A stretch of DNA of 64,000 bases from Pseudoleptotrichia goodfellowii (GTDB lineage: Bacteria > Fusobacteriota > Fusobacteriia > Fusobacteriales > Leptotrichiaceae): assembly GCF_007990505.1 (NCBI RefSeq), contig NZ_AP019822.1, forward strand, positions 372,001 to 436,000, written 5' to 3'. Each line of letters begins with the position of its first letter. The stretch's first letter is position 1. Of this stretch, positions 28,453 to 37,204 are shown one piece after another. The notes under the pieces are model-generated. The model searched no databases. It saw nothing but the letters and a program-made list of their open reading frames with translations, and was not told the origin of the DNA. Both the position numbers and the translations under genes were made by a program.

Positions 28453-29127
28453 ATGGGTGAAAATGAGGGACATAGAGAAAGGCTGAGAAAACGGTTTCTG
28501 ATGTCGGGAATCTCAGGATTTCATGATTATGAAGTGTTGGAACTTCTTTTGAGTTATGTTATAGTAAGAAGAGATTGTAAGAAAATTGCGAAGGATTTAC
28601 TTAATAAATACGGTGATTTGTATTCTTTACTGAAACAGTCTAAAGACGAACTGGAAACAAACAGTTTTATCACTGAAAGAATTGCAATATTTTTAAAAGT
28701 ATTATTTTCAATGTTGGAAGATCAGTTGTATAGGAAAATTCACAATGAAAGAATTGTAATTTCAAGTAACGTTCAGCTTCTGGATTATTTAGAATTTTCT
28801 CTTTTGAAAAGAGATATTGAAATTTTTAAAGTGTTATTTTTGAACACTCAAAATGAGCTTATACGAGAAGAAGAACTTTTTCAGGGAACTTTGGACCGAA
28901 GTACTATTTATGTCAGGGAATTGATGAAAAAGGTTTTGAAATACAATGCAAAATCTGTTATACTTGTACATAATCATCCTTCAGGTTCTTTGAAACCTTC
29001 GCAGTCTGATATAATATTGACAAAAAAAATTAAAGAAATATTTGAAAATGTCGAAATAAGATTGCTGGACCATATAATAATAAGTGAAAAAGGATATTTT
29101 AGTTTTTTAGAAGGTGGAATATTATGA
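28453..29127 (+). CDS. radC: RadC-family JAMM-domain protein
   Basis: A 224-residue protein of RadC length. The N-terminal helix-hairpin-helix-like part begins with GHRERLRKRFLMSGISGFHDYEVLELLL. The C-terminal JAB/MPN domain carries the metal motif HNHPSGSLKPSQSD (residues about 172-185), and the family FNTQNELIREEELFQGTLDRSTIYVREL is in frame. The name comes from an old E. coli DNA-repair allele; a deubiquitinase-like metallopeptidase fold is visible but the function is not settled. Start ATG follows GGGGG. It overlaps the next gene by 4 nt (ATGA-type). Confidence 0.93.
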   Translation: MGENEGHRERLRKRFLMSGISGFHDYEVLELLLSYVIVRRDCKKIAKDLLNKYGDLYSLLKQSKDELETNSFITERIAIFLKVLFSMLEDQLYRKIHNERIVISSNVQLLDYLEFSLLKRDIEIFKVLFLNTQNELIREEELFQGTLDRSTIYVRELMKKVLKYNAKSVILVHNHPSGSLKPSQSDIILTKKIKEIFENVEIRLLDHIIISEKGYFSFLEGGIL

Positions 29128-29636
29128 AGATTTTAAACATAAAATTTAGAAAAACAAAAAAAGTTTATCCCTTTTTAATAGGGAAATATGAAAATTATCA
29201 AAAAGGCGATCATGTAATAGTTGATACAATAAGGGGAGAACAGACAGGTATCGTTATAGGAATGACTGATAAATTCGGAGAAGAATCCGAAGAAAAAGAT
29301 GATGTAAAAATAAGGGAAGTAAAGAGAAAACTTACCGATAAAGAAGTCGAAAAATTAAAAGAGTTGGATGAAAAGGCAAATGATGCTTATTTTAAGTGTA
29401 AAAAAATAGTTAAAAGTATTTTACCTGAAATGAATTTAGTTATAGGGGAGTATACTTTTGATGAAAATAAGCTTATTTTTTATTTTACAGCTGAAAACAG
29501 ACTTGATTTCAGAGAATTGGTAAAAGAAGTAAATAAGACTTTCAAGAAAAGAGTAGAATTCTATCAAATAAAGCAAAATGATGAAGGGAGAATTTTAAGT
29601 GCATTTGGAAAATATGGGAAAGAGATATACTGGTAA
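29124..29636 (+). CDS. RicT-like PSP1-domain paralogue lacking the cysteine ligands
   Basis: A 170-residue protein that aligns over its whole length with residues about 30-200 of the next gene's product: EYTFDENKLIFYFTAENRLDF against EYTFDKKKLIFYFASEERVDF. It carries only the PSP1 part. At its end, where RicT has DCGSCGKTLCC, it reads SAFGKYGKEIYW: every Cys is replaced. It therefore cannot bind the iron-sulphur cluster of RicT and has no C-terminal half. It is translationally coupled to radC (4-nt overlap) and overlaps the intact ricT by 38 nt. The overlap is odd and may mark an ancient tandem duplication kept as a partner subunit. Confidence 0.75.
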   Translation: MKILNIKFRKTKKVYPFLIGKYENYQKGDHVIVDTIRGEQTGIVIGMTDKFGEESEEKDDVKIREVKRKLTDKEVEKLKELDEKANDAYFKCKKIVKSILPEMNLVIGEYTFDENKLIFYFTAENRLDFRELVKEVNKTFKKRVEFYQIKQNDEGRILSAFGKYGKEIYW

Positions 29637-30531
29637 TGAGAATGAACTTGATTCCGGTATTATCAATAAAATCAATGAGGATAGAACCATAGATGTGTAC
29701 TTTGAAACTTTTCAAAAGCGGTATTTTTTTCTTGACAATCCTGATTTTAGGGTAAAAATAAACGATAAAGTTCTGGTAGAGACTCAAATGGGTTTAGGAA
29801 TCGGAAAAGTTATAGGCATAAAATCAGGAAGAGTTGAAGAAAAAGAATCTTTAAAGAGGATTATAAGAGTAGCGGATGATAAGGATTTGGAAAAAAATAA
29901 AGAATTAAAAGAGGATTCGGTTAAAGCAGGATTTATATTCAGAAATAAACTGAAAAAGTATAATCTTAATTTAAAACTTGTTGCCACTGAATATACTTTC
30001 GATAAGAAAAAGTTAATTTTTTATTTTGCTTCTGAAGAAAGAGTAGATTTTAGGGATTTTGTAAAAGATTTGGCTGCAATATTCAAAGTCAGGATAGAGT
30101 TAAGACAAATCGGTGTAAGAGATTATGCAAAAATGGTTGGAGATTGCGGAAGTTGCGGAAAAACATTATGCTGTAAATCTTTTATAAACAAATTTGATTC
30201 AGTTTCAATAAAAATGGCAAGAGATCAAGGAGTAGTAGTTACTCCGTCAAAAATTACGGGAGTATGCGGACGTTTGAAATGCTGTATAGGATTTGAAAAT
30301 GATCAGTATAATGAAGTAAGAGAAAACTATCCGGCAGTGGGACAAACTGTAACAACCGAAGAAGGAAAAGGTAACGTTATAAGTATGAATATGCTGAATG
30401 ATTTGATATTTGTAAATATTCATGGAAAAGGTATAGGAAGATACGGATTGGCTGAAATACAGTTTGATGCGGAAGAAAAGAGAGAAATAGAGAAAAGACA
30501 GAATTGCTGTAATTTTATAGAAGGAAATTAA
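29599..30531 (+). CDS. ricT: RicT (YaaT)-type PSP1 protein with intact cysteine set
   Basis: A 310-residue protein. The GTG start at 29599 follows AAGGGAG at 9-nt spacing; ATG 29614 is an alternative. PSP1 domain occupies residues about 45-185 (KVLVETQMGLGIGKVIGI; EYTFDKKKLIFYFASEERVDFRDFV). Cysteine ligands follow in DCGSCGKTLCC (about 191-201) and GVCGRLKCC (about 228-236), the arrangement of RicT. With RicA and RicF, RicT binds [4Fe-4S] and controls RNA processing in Bacillus; RicA/RicF genes are not seen here. The last stretch has additional CC (QNCCNFIEGN). Confidence 0.88.
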   Translation: MHLENMGKRYTGNENELDSGIINKINEDRTIDVYFETFQKRYFFLDNPDFRVKINDKVLVETQMGLGIGKVIGIKSGRVEEKESLKRIIRVADDKDLEKNKELKEDSVKAGFIFRNKLKKYNLNLKLVATEYTFDKKKLIFYFASEERVDFRDFVKDLAAIFKVRIELRQIGVRDYAKMVGDCGSCGKTLCCKSFINKFDSVSIKMARDQGVVVTPSKITGVCGRLKCCIGFENDQYNEVRENYPAVGQTVTTEEGKGNVISMNMLNDLIFVNIHGKGIGRYGLAEIQFDAEEKREIEKRQNCCNFIEGN

Positions 30532-30533
30532 CT

Positions 30534-31283
30534 ATGGGCAGTTTAAAAAATAATAAAAAAGATGATTTTTTGAGGGAATCTGATGAAATCGGAGATGTAG
30601 GCAGTTATACTGAAAGACTTGAAAGTGTCAATAAAATTATGACTGTAAGTGAAATTGGTTTAAAGATAACAGAAGATTCATTATTATTGGCAAATTTTAT
30701 AAAAAATAAATTGGAAAAAAAATCCGGGAAATCAAACCGGACTTTTTTTCATAATCGAAATATGCTTGAAATAGGAGCAGGACAGGGAATTATTTCCTTA
30801 TTAGTTTCGGGATTGCCGAATATTTCAAAAATTTATGCTGTAGAAGTACAAAAAGAAGTATTTGGGTATTTGATAGGGAATGTAGAGAAAAACTCGTTAC
30901 AAAGCAAAATTTTGGTTTTAAATGAGGATATAAGAAATGTTGTCGGAGAGTATGACTATATTTTTTCCAATCCTCCTTATAAAAAAGTAAATTCGGGGAA
31001 ATTACCTCAGGATAAAACAGAAGCCATAAGTAAATACGAAGTGTTGCTGACATTGGAAGAACTGTTTTTTAATACAAAAAGATTACTTAAAAATTATGGA
31101 GAATTTTTTGTTATTGTTCCTGAAGAAAGGCTGAATGACAGCTTTCGATATATTTATAAAAATGAATTGCAAATATTGAGTTTGAATATAAATCAATATA
31201 AAAAAAAGAAATTGATAATAATACATGGAAAAAAAGGCGGAAAAATCAACTCGGGAATTGAAATTGAATATAATTTGAAATAA
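30534..31283 (+). CDS. Class I SAM-dependent methyltransferase, TrmN6/YfiC-like
   Basis: A 249-residue protein. SAM-binding motif MLEIGAGQGIISLL is at residues about 77-90, followed by acidic KIYAVEVQKE and the catalytic NPPYKK (about 145) typical of N6-adenine or tRNA methyltransferases of the COG4123 type. The N-terminal part (DSLLLANFIK) matches YfiC. In E. coli YfiC methylates A37 of tRNA1(Val). It begins 2 nt after ricT, so it belongs to the radC-ricT operon. Substrate assignment is by family. Confidence 0.85.
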   Translation: MGSLKNNKKDDFLRESDEIGDVGSYTERLESVNKIMTVSEIGLKITEDSLLLANFIKNKLEKKSGKSNRTFFHNRNMLEIGAGQGIISLLVSGLPNISKIYAVEVQKEVFGYLIGNVEKNSLQSKILVLNEDIRNVVGEYDYIFSNPPYKKVNSGKLPQDKTEAISKYEVLLTLEELFFNTKRLLKNYGEFFVIVPEERLNDSFRYIYKNELQILSLNINQYKKKKLIIIHGKKGGKINSGIEIEYNLK

Positions 31284-31301
31284 TATTGTTTAGCTGTGAT
31301 T

Positions 31302-31342
31302 AAAAAATCCCGCATAACCTATTTTTTAGAGGCTAACGGGAT
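31302..31342 (-). terminator. Terminator of the thioredoxin-like gene
   Basis: Stem ATCCCG / CGGGAT with further internal pairing. On the minus strand the stem is followed by TTTTTTA. It lies 17 nt past the stop of the minus-strand gene and also faces the methyltransferase. Confidence 0.75.
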
Positions 31343-31358
31343 GTGAATTTTATCGGAT

Positions 31359-31832
31359 TTACAAAGAAATTAAATAATTTACAAGTTCTTTTTCTATTTC
31401 CTGATTATATTTTCCTGTTCTGAAATTGTATTTTATTTCATCATAATTTTCGGGATTTTCTTTCATCGCTTTTTGTACAACATTAGGAAATTCCAATAAA
31501 AATACCGACATATTATTTTCTTTTTCATAAACCAGTGTGGGAATTTTAACTGTTTCGGTCAATTTTTTCAATAATTCTTCGTTACCTTCTCTGGGCAGAT
31601 AGTTGACTTTTATATTACTGTTCAGTTCGGAAAATTTTTTCATAAAAGGAACTATGGCACGACAGTCGGGGCAGTAAACTTGAGCTAAACATAATATTTT
31701 TATTTCTTTGTTTATAGATTTTACAGCTTTTTCAGTTTCTTCGGAAAGAGTTATTTTATCTATAATTTTTAACTGTTTTTGTGAATATTCTTCGTTGTCG
31801 GAAAACTTTAAATAATCCTGAAATGTACTCAT
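31359..31832 (-). CDS. Thioredoxin-like protein with CPDC motif
   Basis: A 157-residue protein without signal peptide. Thioredoxin-fold segment ILCLAQVYCPDCRAIVPFMKKF carries the CxxC as CPDC (residues about 54-57), followed by the cis-Pro KIPTLVYEK. It matches the cytosolic thioredoxin_9 / YtpP-like group, which reduces disulphides; CPDC differs from the CGPC of general thioredoxin. Start ATG lies after AGAGGTGATAAA. It stands alone with a terminator and is divergent from the HAD operon. Confidence 0.85.
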   Translation of the reverse strand: MSTFQDYLKFSDNEEYSQKQLKIIDKITLSEETEKAVKSINKEIKILCLAQVYCPDCRAIVPFMKKFSELNSNIKVNYLPREGNEELLKKLTETVKIPTLVYEKENNMSVFLLEFPNVVQKAMKENPENYDEIKYNFRTGKYNQEIEKELVNYLISL

Positions 31833-31983
31833 TTTATCACCTCTAAATAATTTTATTATAATTATTATAAACCAAAAATCTTAAAAAATAAAGGTTAACT
31901 TTAAAAAAATTCCCAAAGTAAAGCAAAAACTTATTCTATTTATTTTTATATCAAAATATGCTAAAATAACTGAAGGAGGAAAA

Positions 31984-32787
31984 ATGTATAAAGCTGTAAT
32001 AAGTGATTTGGATGGAACATTATTGGATGAAAATCACCAAATAAACGATTTCACAATAGAAACCGTCAAAAAAGTAGTCGAAAAAGGAATAAAATTCTAT
32101 ATTGCAACAGGAAGAAGTTATTTCGGGGCTAAAGAAATAATGGATAAAATAAATCTGAAAATACCTTTGATTACTTCTAACGGAGCAAGAATAATGGACA
32201 GTGACGGTAACGAGATTTATATAAATAATATTGAAAAAAAATATCTTGATGAAATTTACAAAGTTGATTATAAATTCGTAGGGCAAAATATAATATTGAA
32301 CGGTTATTCGGGAAGTAACTGGTACATAGTTGAAGATGTTGTTGACTATTACAGAAAAAAAAGACCGGACAGAACATTTTTGCCTGAAGTTGTCAGTTGG
32401 AAAGAATTTATGGAAAAAGAATATACAAAAATTTTCTTTTTAGGACCTCATGACAAACTTTTAAAACTCGAAAAAATATTGAAAAAAGTGACTAATGAAG
32501 AAGTAAATGCAGTATTTGTTTCGGAAGGAAGTCTGGAAGTGTTTGATAAAAATTCGGATAAAGCAGTTGCTGCAAAGTATTTACTCGAAAAGGACGGGAT
32601 AAAATTAAGTGAAACTGTAGCTTTCGGAGACGGGTATAATGACTATGAGCTATTGAAAGAAGCAGGAAAAGGTTATCTTATGGGAAATTCTTTATACAGA
32701 TTGTTGGAAGGTTTGCCTGATTATGAAGTGATCGGCACAAATGAAAATAACGGAGAAGCTGAAAAATTAAGAGAATTATTTTTATAA
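31984..32787 (+). CDS. Cof-type HAD-IIB phosphatase (copy 1)
   Basis: A 267-residue protein of Cof size. Motif I is SDLDGTLLDE (nucleophile Asp8, acid Asp10), FYIATGRSY is motif II, Lys in NSDKAVAAKYL is motif III, and AFGDGYNDYELL is motif IV; the cap is the IIB type. Members remove phosphate from sugar phosphates, nucleotides or cofactors. Start ATG follows GAAGGAGG. The next gene is a CheY-like receiver, and the next is a second HAD protein about 55-60% identical in the visible stretches, so the two arose by duplication. Confidence 0.9.
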   Translation: MYKAVISDLDGTLLDENHQINDFTIETVKKVVEKGIKFYIATGRSYFGAKEIMDKINLKIPLITSNGARIMDSDGNEIYINNIEKKYLDEIYKVDYKFVGQNIILNGYSGSNWYIVEDVVDYYRKKRPDRTFLPEVVSWKEFMEKEYTKIFFLGPHDKLLKLEKILKKVTNEEVNAVFVSEGSLEVFDKNSDKAVAAKYLLEKDGIKLSETVAFGDGYNDYELLKEAGKGYLMGNSLYRLLEGLPDYEVIGTNENNGEAEKLRELFL

Positions 32788-32807
32788 AAACAGGATAGGA
32801 GAAAAAA

Positions 32808-33170
32808 ATGACAAAAACAGCATTAGTAGCAGACGATGCTTCATATATAAGAGAAGATATAAAAGATATACTGGAAGATCAGGGATACGAAGTTTATGAA
32901 GCGGCAGACGGAATGGAAGCTTTTGAAATGTACAAAAAAGTAAAGCCGACTATTGTAACAATGGATATTAATATGCCTAGAGTACACGGGATAAAAGCAA
33001 CACAACTAATTATAGATTATGATCCCCAAGCAAAAGTTATGTTGTGCAGTACGATGATAACTTTTCAGAATTATATAAAAATGGGAAAAGAAGCAGGAGC
33101 AAAAGGATTTTTATCCAAACCTTTTACAGATGAGGAATTTATGAACGAATTGTCAAAATTATTTTTATAA
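32808..33170 (+). CDS. Single-domain response regulator receiver (CheY-like)
   Basis: A 120-residue receiver without an output domain. Acidic pocket ADDASYIRED (residues about 8-10), phospho-acceptor Asp in TMDINMPRVHGIKA (residue about 54), Thr/Ser in LCSTM, and Lys in FLSKPF (about 103) are all present. Single receivers act as phosphate shuttles or by direct binding; no flagellar or chemotaxis gene is seen here. It starts 20 nt after the first HAD gene, behind TAGGAGA, and lies between two HAD paralogues, which suggests that it works with them. Confidence 0.9.
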   Translation: MTKTALVADDASYIREDIKDILEDQGYEVYEAADGMEAFEMYKKVKPTIVTMDINMPRVHGIKATQLIIDYDPQAKVMLCSTMITFQNYIKMGKEAGAKGFLSKPFTDEEFMNELSKLFL

Positions 33171-33197
33171 TTAAAATCGGAAACGGAGGTATAATTT

Positions 33198-34007
33198 ATG
33201 TATAAAGCGGTAGTAACTGATTTGGACGGGACATTACTCAATGATGAGCACAAAGTGTCCGAATTTACTAAAGAAACAGTCAGAAAAATAATAGATAAAG
33301 GAATAAAATTTTATATTGCCACAGGAAGAAATTACGGATTGGCAAAAGTAGTAAAAGATGAATTGGGAATAAATATTCCTCTTATTTCGTCAAACGGTGC
33401 GAGAATAAATGATGAAGACGGAAAAGTAATATATGAAGACGGCTTGGGAAGAAAAGAAATAGATGCAATTTTGAGTATTGATTACAAGTCTTTCGGAAAA
33501 GATATTCACTTAAATATATTTTCGGGAGATGACTGGATAATAACAAAAGGAACGTTGGAAGAAGTTATAAAAAGAGACGGAGAAACTTTTCCTCTGGATA
33601 TGATCGAAGTTCCTGAAAATGAACTGGGGAAAAGGGAAATATTGAAATTTTTCTATATAGGAAAGCATGAAAATCTAATCGAACTGGAAAAAGAAATATT
33701 GAAAAAAACTGATAATAATGTAAGTGTCGTATTTGTATCCGATGACTGTATGGAAGTCTTTTCAAAAACAGCAAATAAGGCAAATGCAGCTAAATTTCTA
33801 CTTAAAAGGGACGGCATAAATTCTGAAGAAACAGTCAGTTTCGGAGACGGAGAAAATGATTACGAGCTTTTAACAACCATGGGAAAAGGGCATGCAATGG
33901 GAAATGCCATATACAGACTTAAAAATTTGTTGCCGAAAGACTTTGAAATAATAGGAAAAAATTCAGATGACGGAGAAGCGAAAAAACTTATAGAGTTATT
34001 TTTGTAA
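33198..34007 (+). CDS. Cof-type HAD-IIB phosphatase (copy 2)
   Basis: A 269-residue paralogue of the gene at 31984 with the same motifs: TDLDGTLLND, FYIATGRNY, KANAAKFLLKRDG and SFGDGENDYELL. Catalytic residues are all kept, so both copies should be active; the cap regions differ most, so substrates may differ. Start ATG follows ACGGAGG, 27 nt after the receiver. It ends with a strong terminator. Confidence 0.9.
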   Translation: MYKAVVTDLDGTLLNDEHKVSEFTKETVRKIIDKGIKFYIATGRNYGLAKVVKDELGINIPLISSNGARINDEDGKVIYEDGLGRKEIDAILSIDYKSFGKDIHLNIFSGDDWIITKGTLEEVIKRDGETFPLDMIEVPENELGKREILKFFYIGKHENLIELEKEILKKTDNNVSVVFVSDDCMEVFSKTANKANAAKFLLKRDGINSEETVSFGDGENDYELLTTMGKGHAMGNAIYRLKNLLPKDFEIIGKNSDDGEAKKLIELFL

Positions 34008-34012
34008 AATAT

Positions 34013-34056
34013 AATCCTGCCAAACAGCTTTTAAAATGCTGAAAGCAGGATTTTTA
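34013..34056 (+). terminator. Terminator of the HAD-receiver-HAD operon
   Basis: Stem AATCCTGC / GCAGGATT with an internal CAGC...GCTG hairpin in the loop, then TTTTAAT. Confidence 0.85.
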
Positions 34057-34176
34057 ATATAAAAAATCAATCCTCAAATTTTACAATGCTAAAAATGTGT
34101 TAGTGAGTGTAATGAAAACATCTTTTTTGTAACGGACATTCTTGAGCATGTAAAATTTGAGATTGTGAAAGGGGTT

Positions 34177-34205
34177 TTAGGGGGAAATTCCCCCTAATTA
34201 TTTTT
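34177..34205 (+). terminator. G/C-rich palindrome between the HAD operon and sppA
   Basis: Stem TTAGGGGG / CCCCCTAA with a 5-nt loop, followed on the plus strand by TTATTTTTA. It ends at the sppA stop. No plus-strand gene directly precedes it; it may serve as a transcription barrier for both directions. Confidence 0.6.
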
Positions 34206-35991
34206 AAAATTTTATTTGGTAAGGTAAATAATACATAGGTTTATTTTTATTTTGCTCTATTAATTTATATTCGTCCATTATTTTTGAACTTCCCGGTAAT
34301 TTTGTTTCCAACTGGGAAGTCAGCTGGAATTTCTCAAATATATAAGAAGAAAGTAATTTCAATGTTTCTTTAAAATCTTTTTTAGCATAAATGTTTTCAA
34401 CTCTGTAATTATCGCCTAAGTTTAAATCACGGGCAAGAATTTTTATTGTTTCATCAAGAGTAGCAATACCGTCTACAAGATTAATTTCCTTTGCTTCACT
34501 TCCTAGCCAGATTTTACCCTGTGCATAATTTTCAAGCACTTGAGGAGCCATATTTCTGTTTTTGGAAACTCTCGATTTAAACTCGTCATAAGTGGCATTC
34601 ATGGATTCTATTATTTTATTTCTGGATTCGGTAGATAAAGGAACAAAAGGATCGAAAGTATCCGTATATTTTCCTTTGCTGATAGAGTTTGAGGTAACTC
34701 CGTATTTATTTTGAGCATTATAGAATTTAGGGAACATGGAGACAACTCCTATAGACCCTGTAATTGTGGCATCATTAGCAAAGACTTTTTTTCCGCTCAT
34801 AGATATATAATATCCTCCTGAAGCTGCAACTTCAGACATTGAAACATAAACAGGAACATTTATTTTTGAAAGCATCTGATAAATCATTTCCGAAGCAAGA
34901 GCCGACCCTCCCGGTGAATTAACCCTTAAAACGACACCTTTCAAATCTTTAATTTTTGAAAGCTCTTTCAATTTTTCCGCCATGTTGTCAGGAGATATGT
35001 ATATTCCCTGAGCTTCTTCATTATAAACTATAGGACCTTCAGCGTAAATTACCGCTATTGTACCTTTATCCTGATTCTGCTCTTCTATTCTTTTTCCGTT
35101 ATCGGCATAATAATCGTAAATATCTACTATATTATCTTCGTTTATTTGAAGTTTTGTCATTAAATCATTAAAATATTCAAGAGTATCAACAAAATTTTTA
35201 TCTCTTGCAGCAGAAGGAGTAAGATTCGTATCATCTCCGTTAAGTATATCGGCATTGAGTTTGTTTTTATCGAGTCTTCTGGCTTTTGAAACTTTATCAA
35301 GGAAAGAGTTGAATCTGCTTTCCAGAATACGTGTCAGCTCATTTCTTAATCCCGGAGACATTGTATCGGATGTATAATTTTCTCCATATGATTTAAAATC
35401 TCCGATACGGACAACTTCCATATCTACTCCGACATTTGAAAGCAGTTTTTTATAATATAAATCCGAGTAATGATATCCTGCCAGAGAAACTGAACCTGAA
35501 GCTGACGGCACCATTATTATTTCATTTGCTACAGAAGCCAGAGGATAATTGCTGTTATCCATATATGCTCCGAAAGCATAAACTTTTTTATTTTTATTTT
35601 TAATTTCCTGAAGTTTTTTAGAGATTTCTTCGGATTTTACTGAAGAAATATTTGTCTGATCAAGATTTATTATAATTCCTTTTATATTATCGTTATTTTT
35701 TATATCTTCCAAACTGTTAAGTACGTCCATATAAGAAATATTGTATTTTTTAGTTTCTCCGAATAGAGAAGTGTCAAGTTTGTCTTCGGATATTGAAGAA
35801 ACGTTAAGTAAAACATAGTTGTAATTTTTGGAAATACTGTCTTCGTCTTTTGCTTTGCTTATAATATAACCTATCAGTGAACTTAACAGTATAAAAAATA
35901 CAAAAAATAACAATGACAATTTTAAAAAGAAAGAGTATATTTCTTTAATTGTAAATAATAAAAATCTTTTTATAAAATCAAAAAATTTCAT
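34204..35991 (-). CDS. sppA: Signal peptide peptidase SppA, long (67K) type
   Basis: A 595-residue protein. The start at 35991 has AAGGAGG before the ATG, unlike the longer frame. One N-terminal membrane anchor (LSLLFFVFFILLSSLIGYI, residues about 25-43). Two tandem S49 peptidase domains: the first carries the catalytic Lys (IGDFKSYGENYTSD, about 203), the second the Ser (MSEVAASGGYYISM, about 400), as in the E. coli tetramer. It digests cleaved signal peptides in the membrane. It is divergent from the tRNA cluster. Confidence 0.93.
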   Translation of the reverse strand: MKFFDFIKRFLLFTIKEIYSFFLKLSLLFFVFFILLSSLIGYIISKAKDEDSISKNYNYVLLNVSSISEDKLDTSLFGETKKYNISYMDVLNSLEDIKNNDNIKGIIINLDQTNISSVKSEEISKKLQEIKNKNKKVYAFGAYMDNSNYPLASVANEIIMVPSASGSVSLAGYHYSDLYYKKLLSNVGVDMEVVRIGDFKSYGENYTSDTMSPGLRNELTRILESRFNSFLDKVSKARRLDKNKLNADILNGDDTNLTPSAARDKNFVDTLEYFNDLMTKLQINEDNIVDIYDYYADNGKRIEEQNQDKGTIAVIYAEGPIVYNEEAQGIYISPDNMAEKLKELSKIKDLKGVVLRVNSPGGSALASEMIYQMLSKINVPVYVSMSEVAASGGYYISMSGKKVFANDATITGSIGVVSMFPKFYNAQNKYGVTSNSISKGKYTDTFDPFVPLSTESRNKIIESMNATYDEFKSRVSKNRNMAPQVLENYAQGKIWLGSEAKEINLVDGIATLDETIKILARDLNLGDNYRVENIYAKKDFKETLKLLSSYIFEKFQLTSQLETKLPGSSKIMDEYKLIEQNKNKPMYYLPYQIKF

Positions 35992-36107
35992 TGGTAACCT
36001 CCTTAATATATCTGGAATTATATCATTTAAAATCTTAAATATCAACGTATAAAAAAATAAAATTTTTAGTATATGTCAAAAAAATATAAAAAAATTAAAA
36101 AAAAGTA

Positions 36108-36136
36108 TTGACTTAATTTTCCATTTATGATAATAT
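36108..36136 (+). promoter_or_regulatory. Promoter of the tRNA cluster
   Basis: TTGACT and TAATAT with a 17-nt spacer, about 38 nt before tRNA-Glu. Confidence 0.55.
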
Positions 36137-36173
36137 CTTTTTTGTCTGTAAGAGAAGTGTGAAAAAATAATGT

Positions 36174-36248
36174 GCGCCCTTCGTCTAGAGGTCAGGACCT
36201 CGGGTTTTCATCCCGGTAACAGGAGTTCGATTCTCCTAGGGCGTACCA
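36174..36248 (+). tRNA. tRNA-Glu (TTC)
   Basis: 75 nt. Acceptor GCGCCCT pairs with AGGGCGT (a G-U at the first pair); anticodon loop TTTTCAT gives TTC; encoded CCA. Confidence 0.95.
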
Positions 36249-36268
36249 TTTAAAAATACAGATATATC

Positions 36269-36344
36269 GGTCGCATAGCTCAGTTGGGAGAGCACCTGCC
36301 TTACAAGCAGGGGGTCATTGGTTCGAGCCCAATTGTGACCACCA
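36269..36344 (+). tRNA. tRNA-Val (TAC)
   Basis: 76 nt. Acceptor GGTCGCA pairs with TGTGACC; anticodon loop CTTACAA gives TAC; encoded CCA. Confidence 0.95.
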
Positions 36345-36349
36345 TTTAT

Positions 36350-36426
36350 GGAGGTGTAGCTCAGTTGGTTAGAGTGCTTGCCTGTCACGCAAGATGTCGC
36401 GAGTTCGAGTCTCGTCACTTCCGCCA
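36350..36426 (+). tRNA. tRNA-Asp (GTC)
   Basis: 77 nt. Acceptor GGAGGTG pairs with CACTTCC; anticodon loop CTGTCAC gives GTC; encoded CCA; 5 nt after tRNA-Val. Confidence 0.95.
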
Positions 36427-36438
36427 TTTATATTTTAT

Positions 36439-36514
<76 letters not shown>

Positions 36515-36528
36515 CTTTTAAAGAATGC

Positions 36529-36613
<85 letters not shown>

Positions 36614-36686
36614 TTTTTTTATTAATGAGATATGAATTTTTATAGATAATTTATTATGTGAATTTTATTCAGGAGGCAATAATAAC

Positions 36687-37046
36687 ATGGTTAGAAAGTT
36701 AAAAGGAGCCAATTCAGGAAAAAGCGGAAGTCAACAGGATATAATAAAACAGGCACAGGTTATGCAACAGGAAATGTTGAAAATACAGGAAGGTCTGAAA
36801 GATAAATTTGTGGAAACGTCTGTTGCCGGTGGCGGAATAACTGTAAAAGCAAACGGACAGAAAAAAATAGTTGATTTGTCTATTTCGATGGATATATTAA
36901 AAGATGCAGTTGATGAAGGGGATACTTCAATTGTTTCTGATGTAATAATAAATGCAATAAATGAAATACTTGAAAAAGCTGAAGAAATGGCTGAAAAAGA
37001 AATGGAAGTAATAACAGGCGGTGTAAGTATACCGGGATTATTCTAA
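36687..37046 (+). CDS. ebfC: YbaB/EbfC-family nucleoid-associated protein
   Basis: A 119-residue protein: a Gly/Ser-rich lead, then KQAQVMQQEMLKIQEGLKDKFVE helix, GGGITVKANGQKKIVDLSI strand region and a C-terminal helix, matching YbaB/EbfC length and order. These dimers bind DNA without strong sequence preference. Often found beside dnaX and recR, which are not here. Start ATG follows CAGGAGGC; alone between the tRNAs and a terminator. Confidence 0.9.
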   Translation: MVRKLKGANSGKSGSQQDIIKQAQVMQQEMLKIQEGLKDKFVETSVAGGGITVKANGQKKIVDLSISMDILKDAVDEGDTSIVSDVIINAINEILEKAEEMAEKEMEVITGGVSIPGLF

Positions 37047-37073
37047 AAATTTTAAATCATAATAAATTCATAG

Positions 37074-37098
37074 AAAGTCGGATATTTCCGACTTTTTT
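37074..37098 (+). terminator. Terminator of ebfC
   Basis: Perfect 8-bp stem AAAGTCGG / CCGACTTT with a 6-nt loop and TTT. Confidence 0.9.
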
Positions 37099-37204
37099 CT
37101 ATATGATTTAAAAAAATTCAAAATTCTAAGTAATTTCTATTTGTTATATTTAATAAATGTGGTAAAATTAAAATAAATAACATTATTTTAGGGAGGATAT
37201 CGCT

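Noticed and set aside
36236-36427. Minus-strand frame encoding MAEVTRLELATSCVTG...
   Set aside because: Antisense of tRNA-Val and tRNA-Asp; same artefact type.
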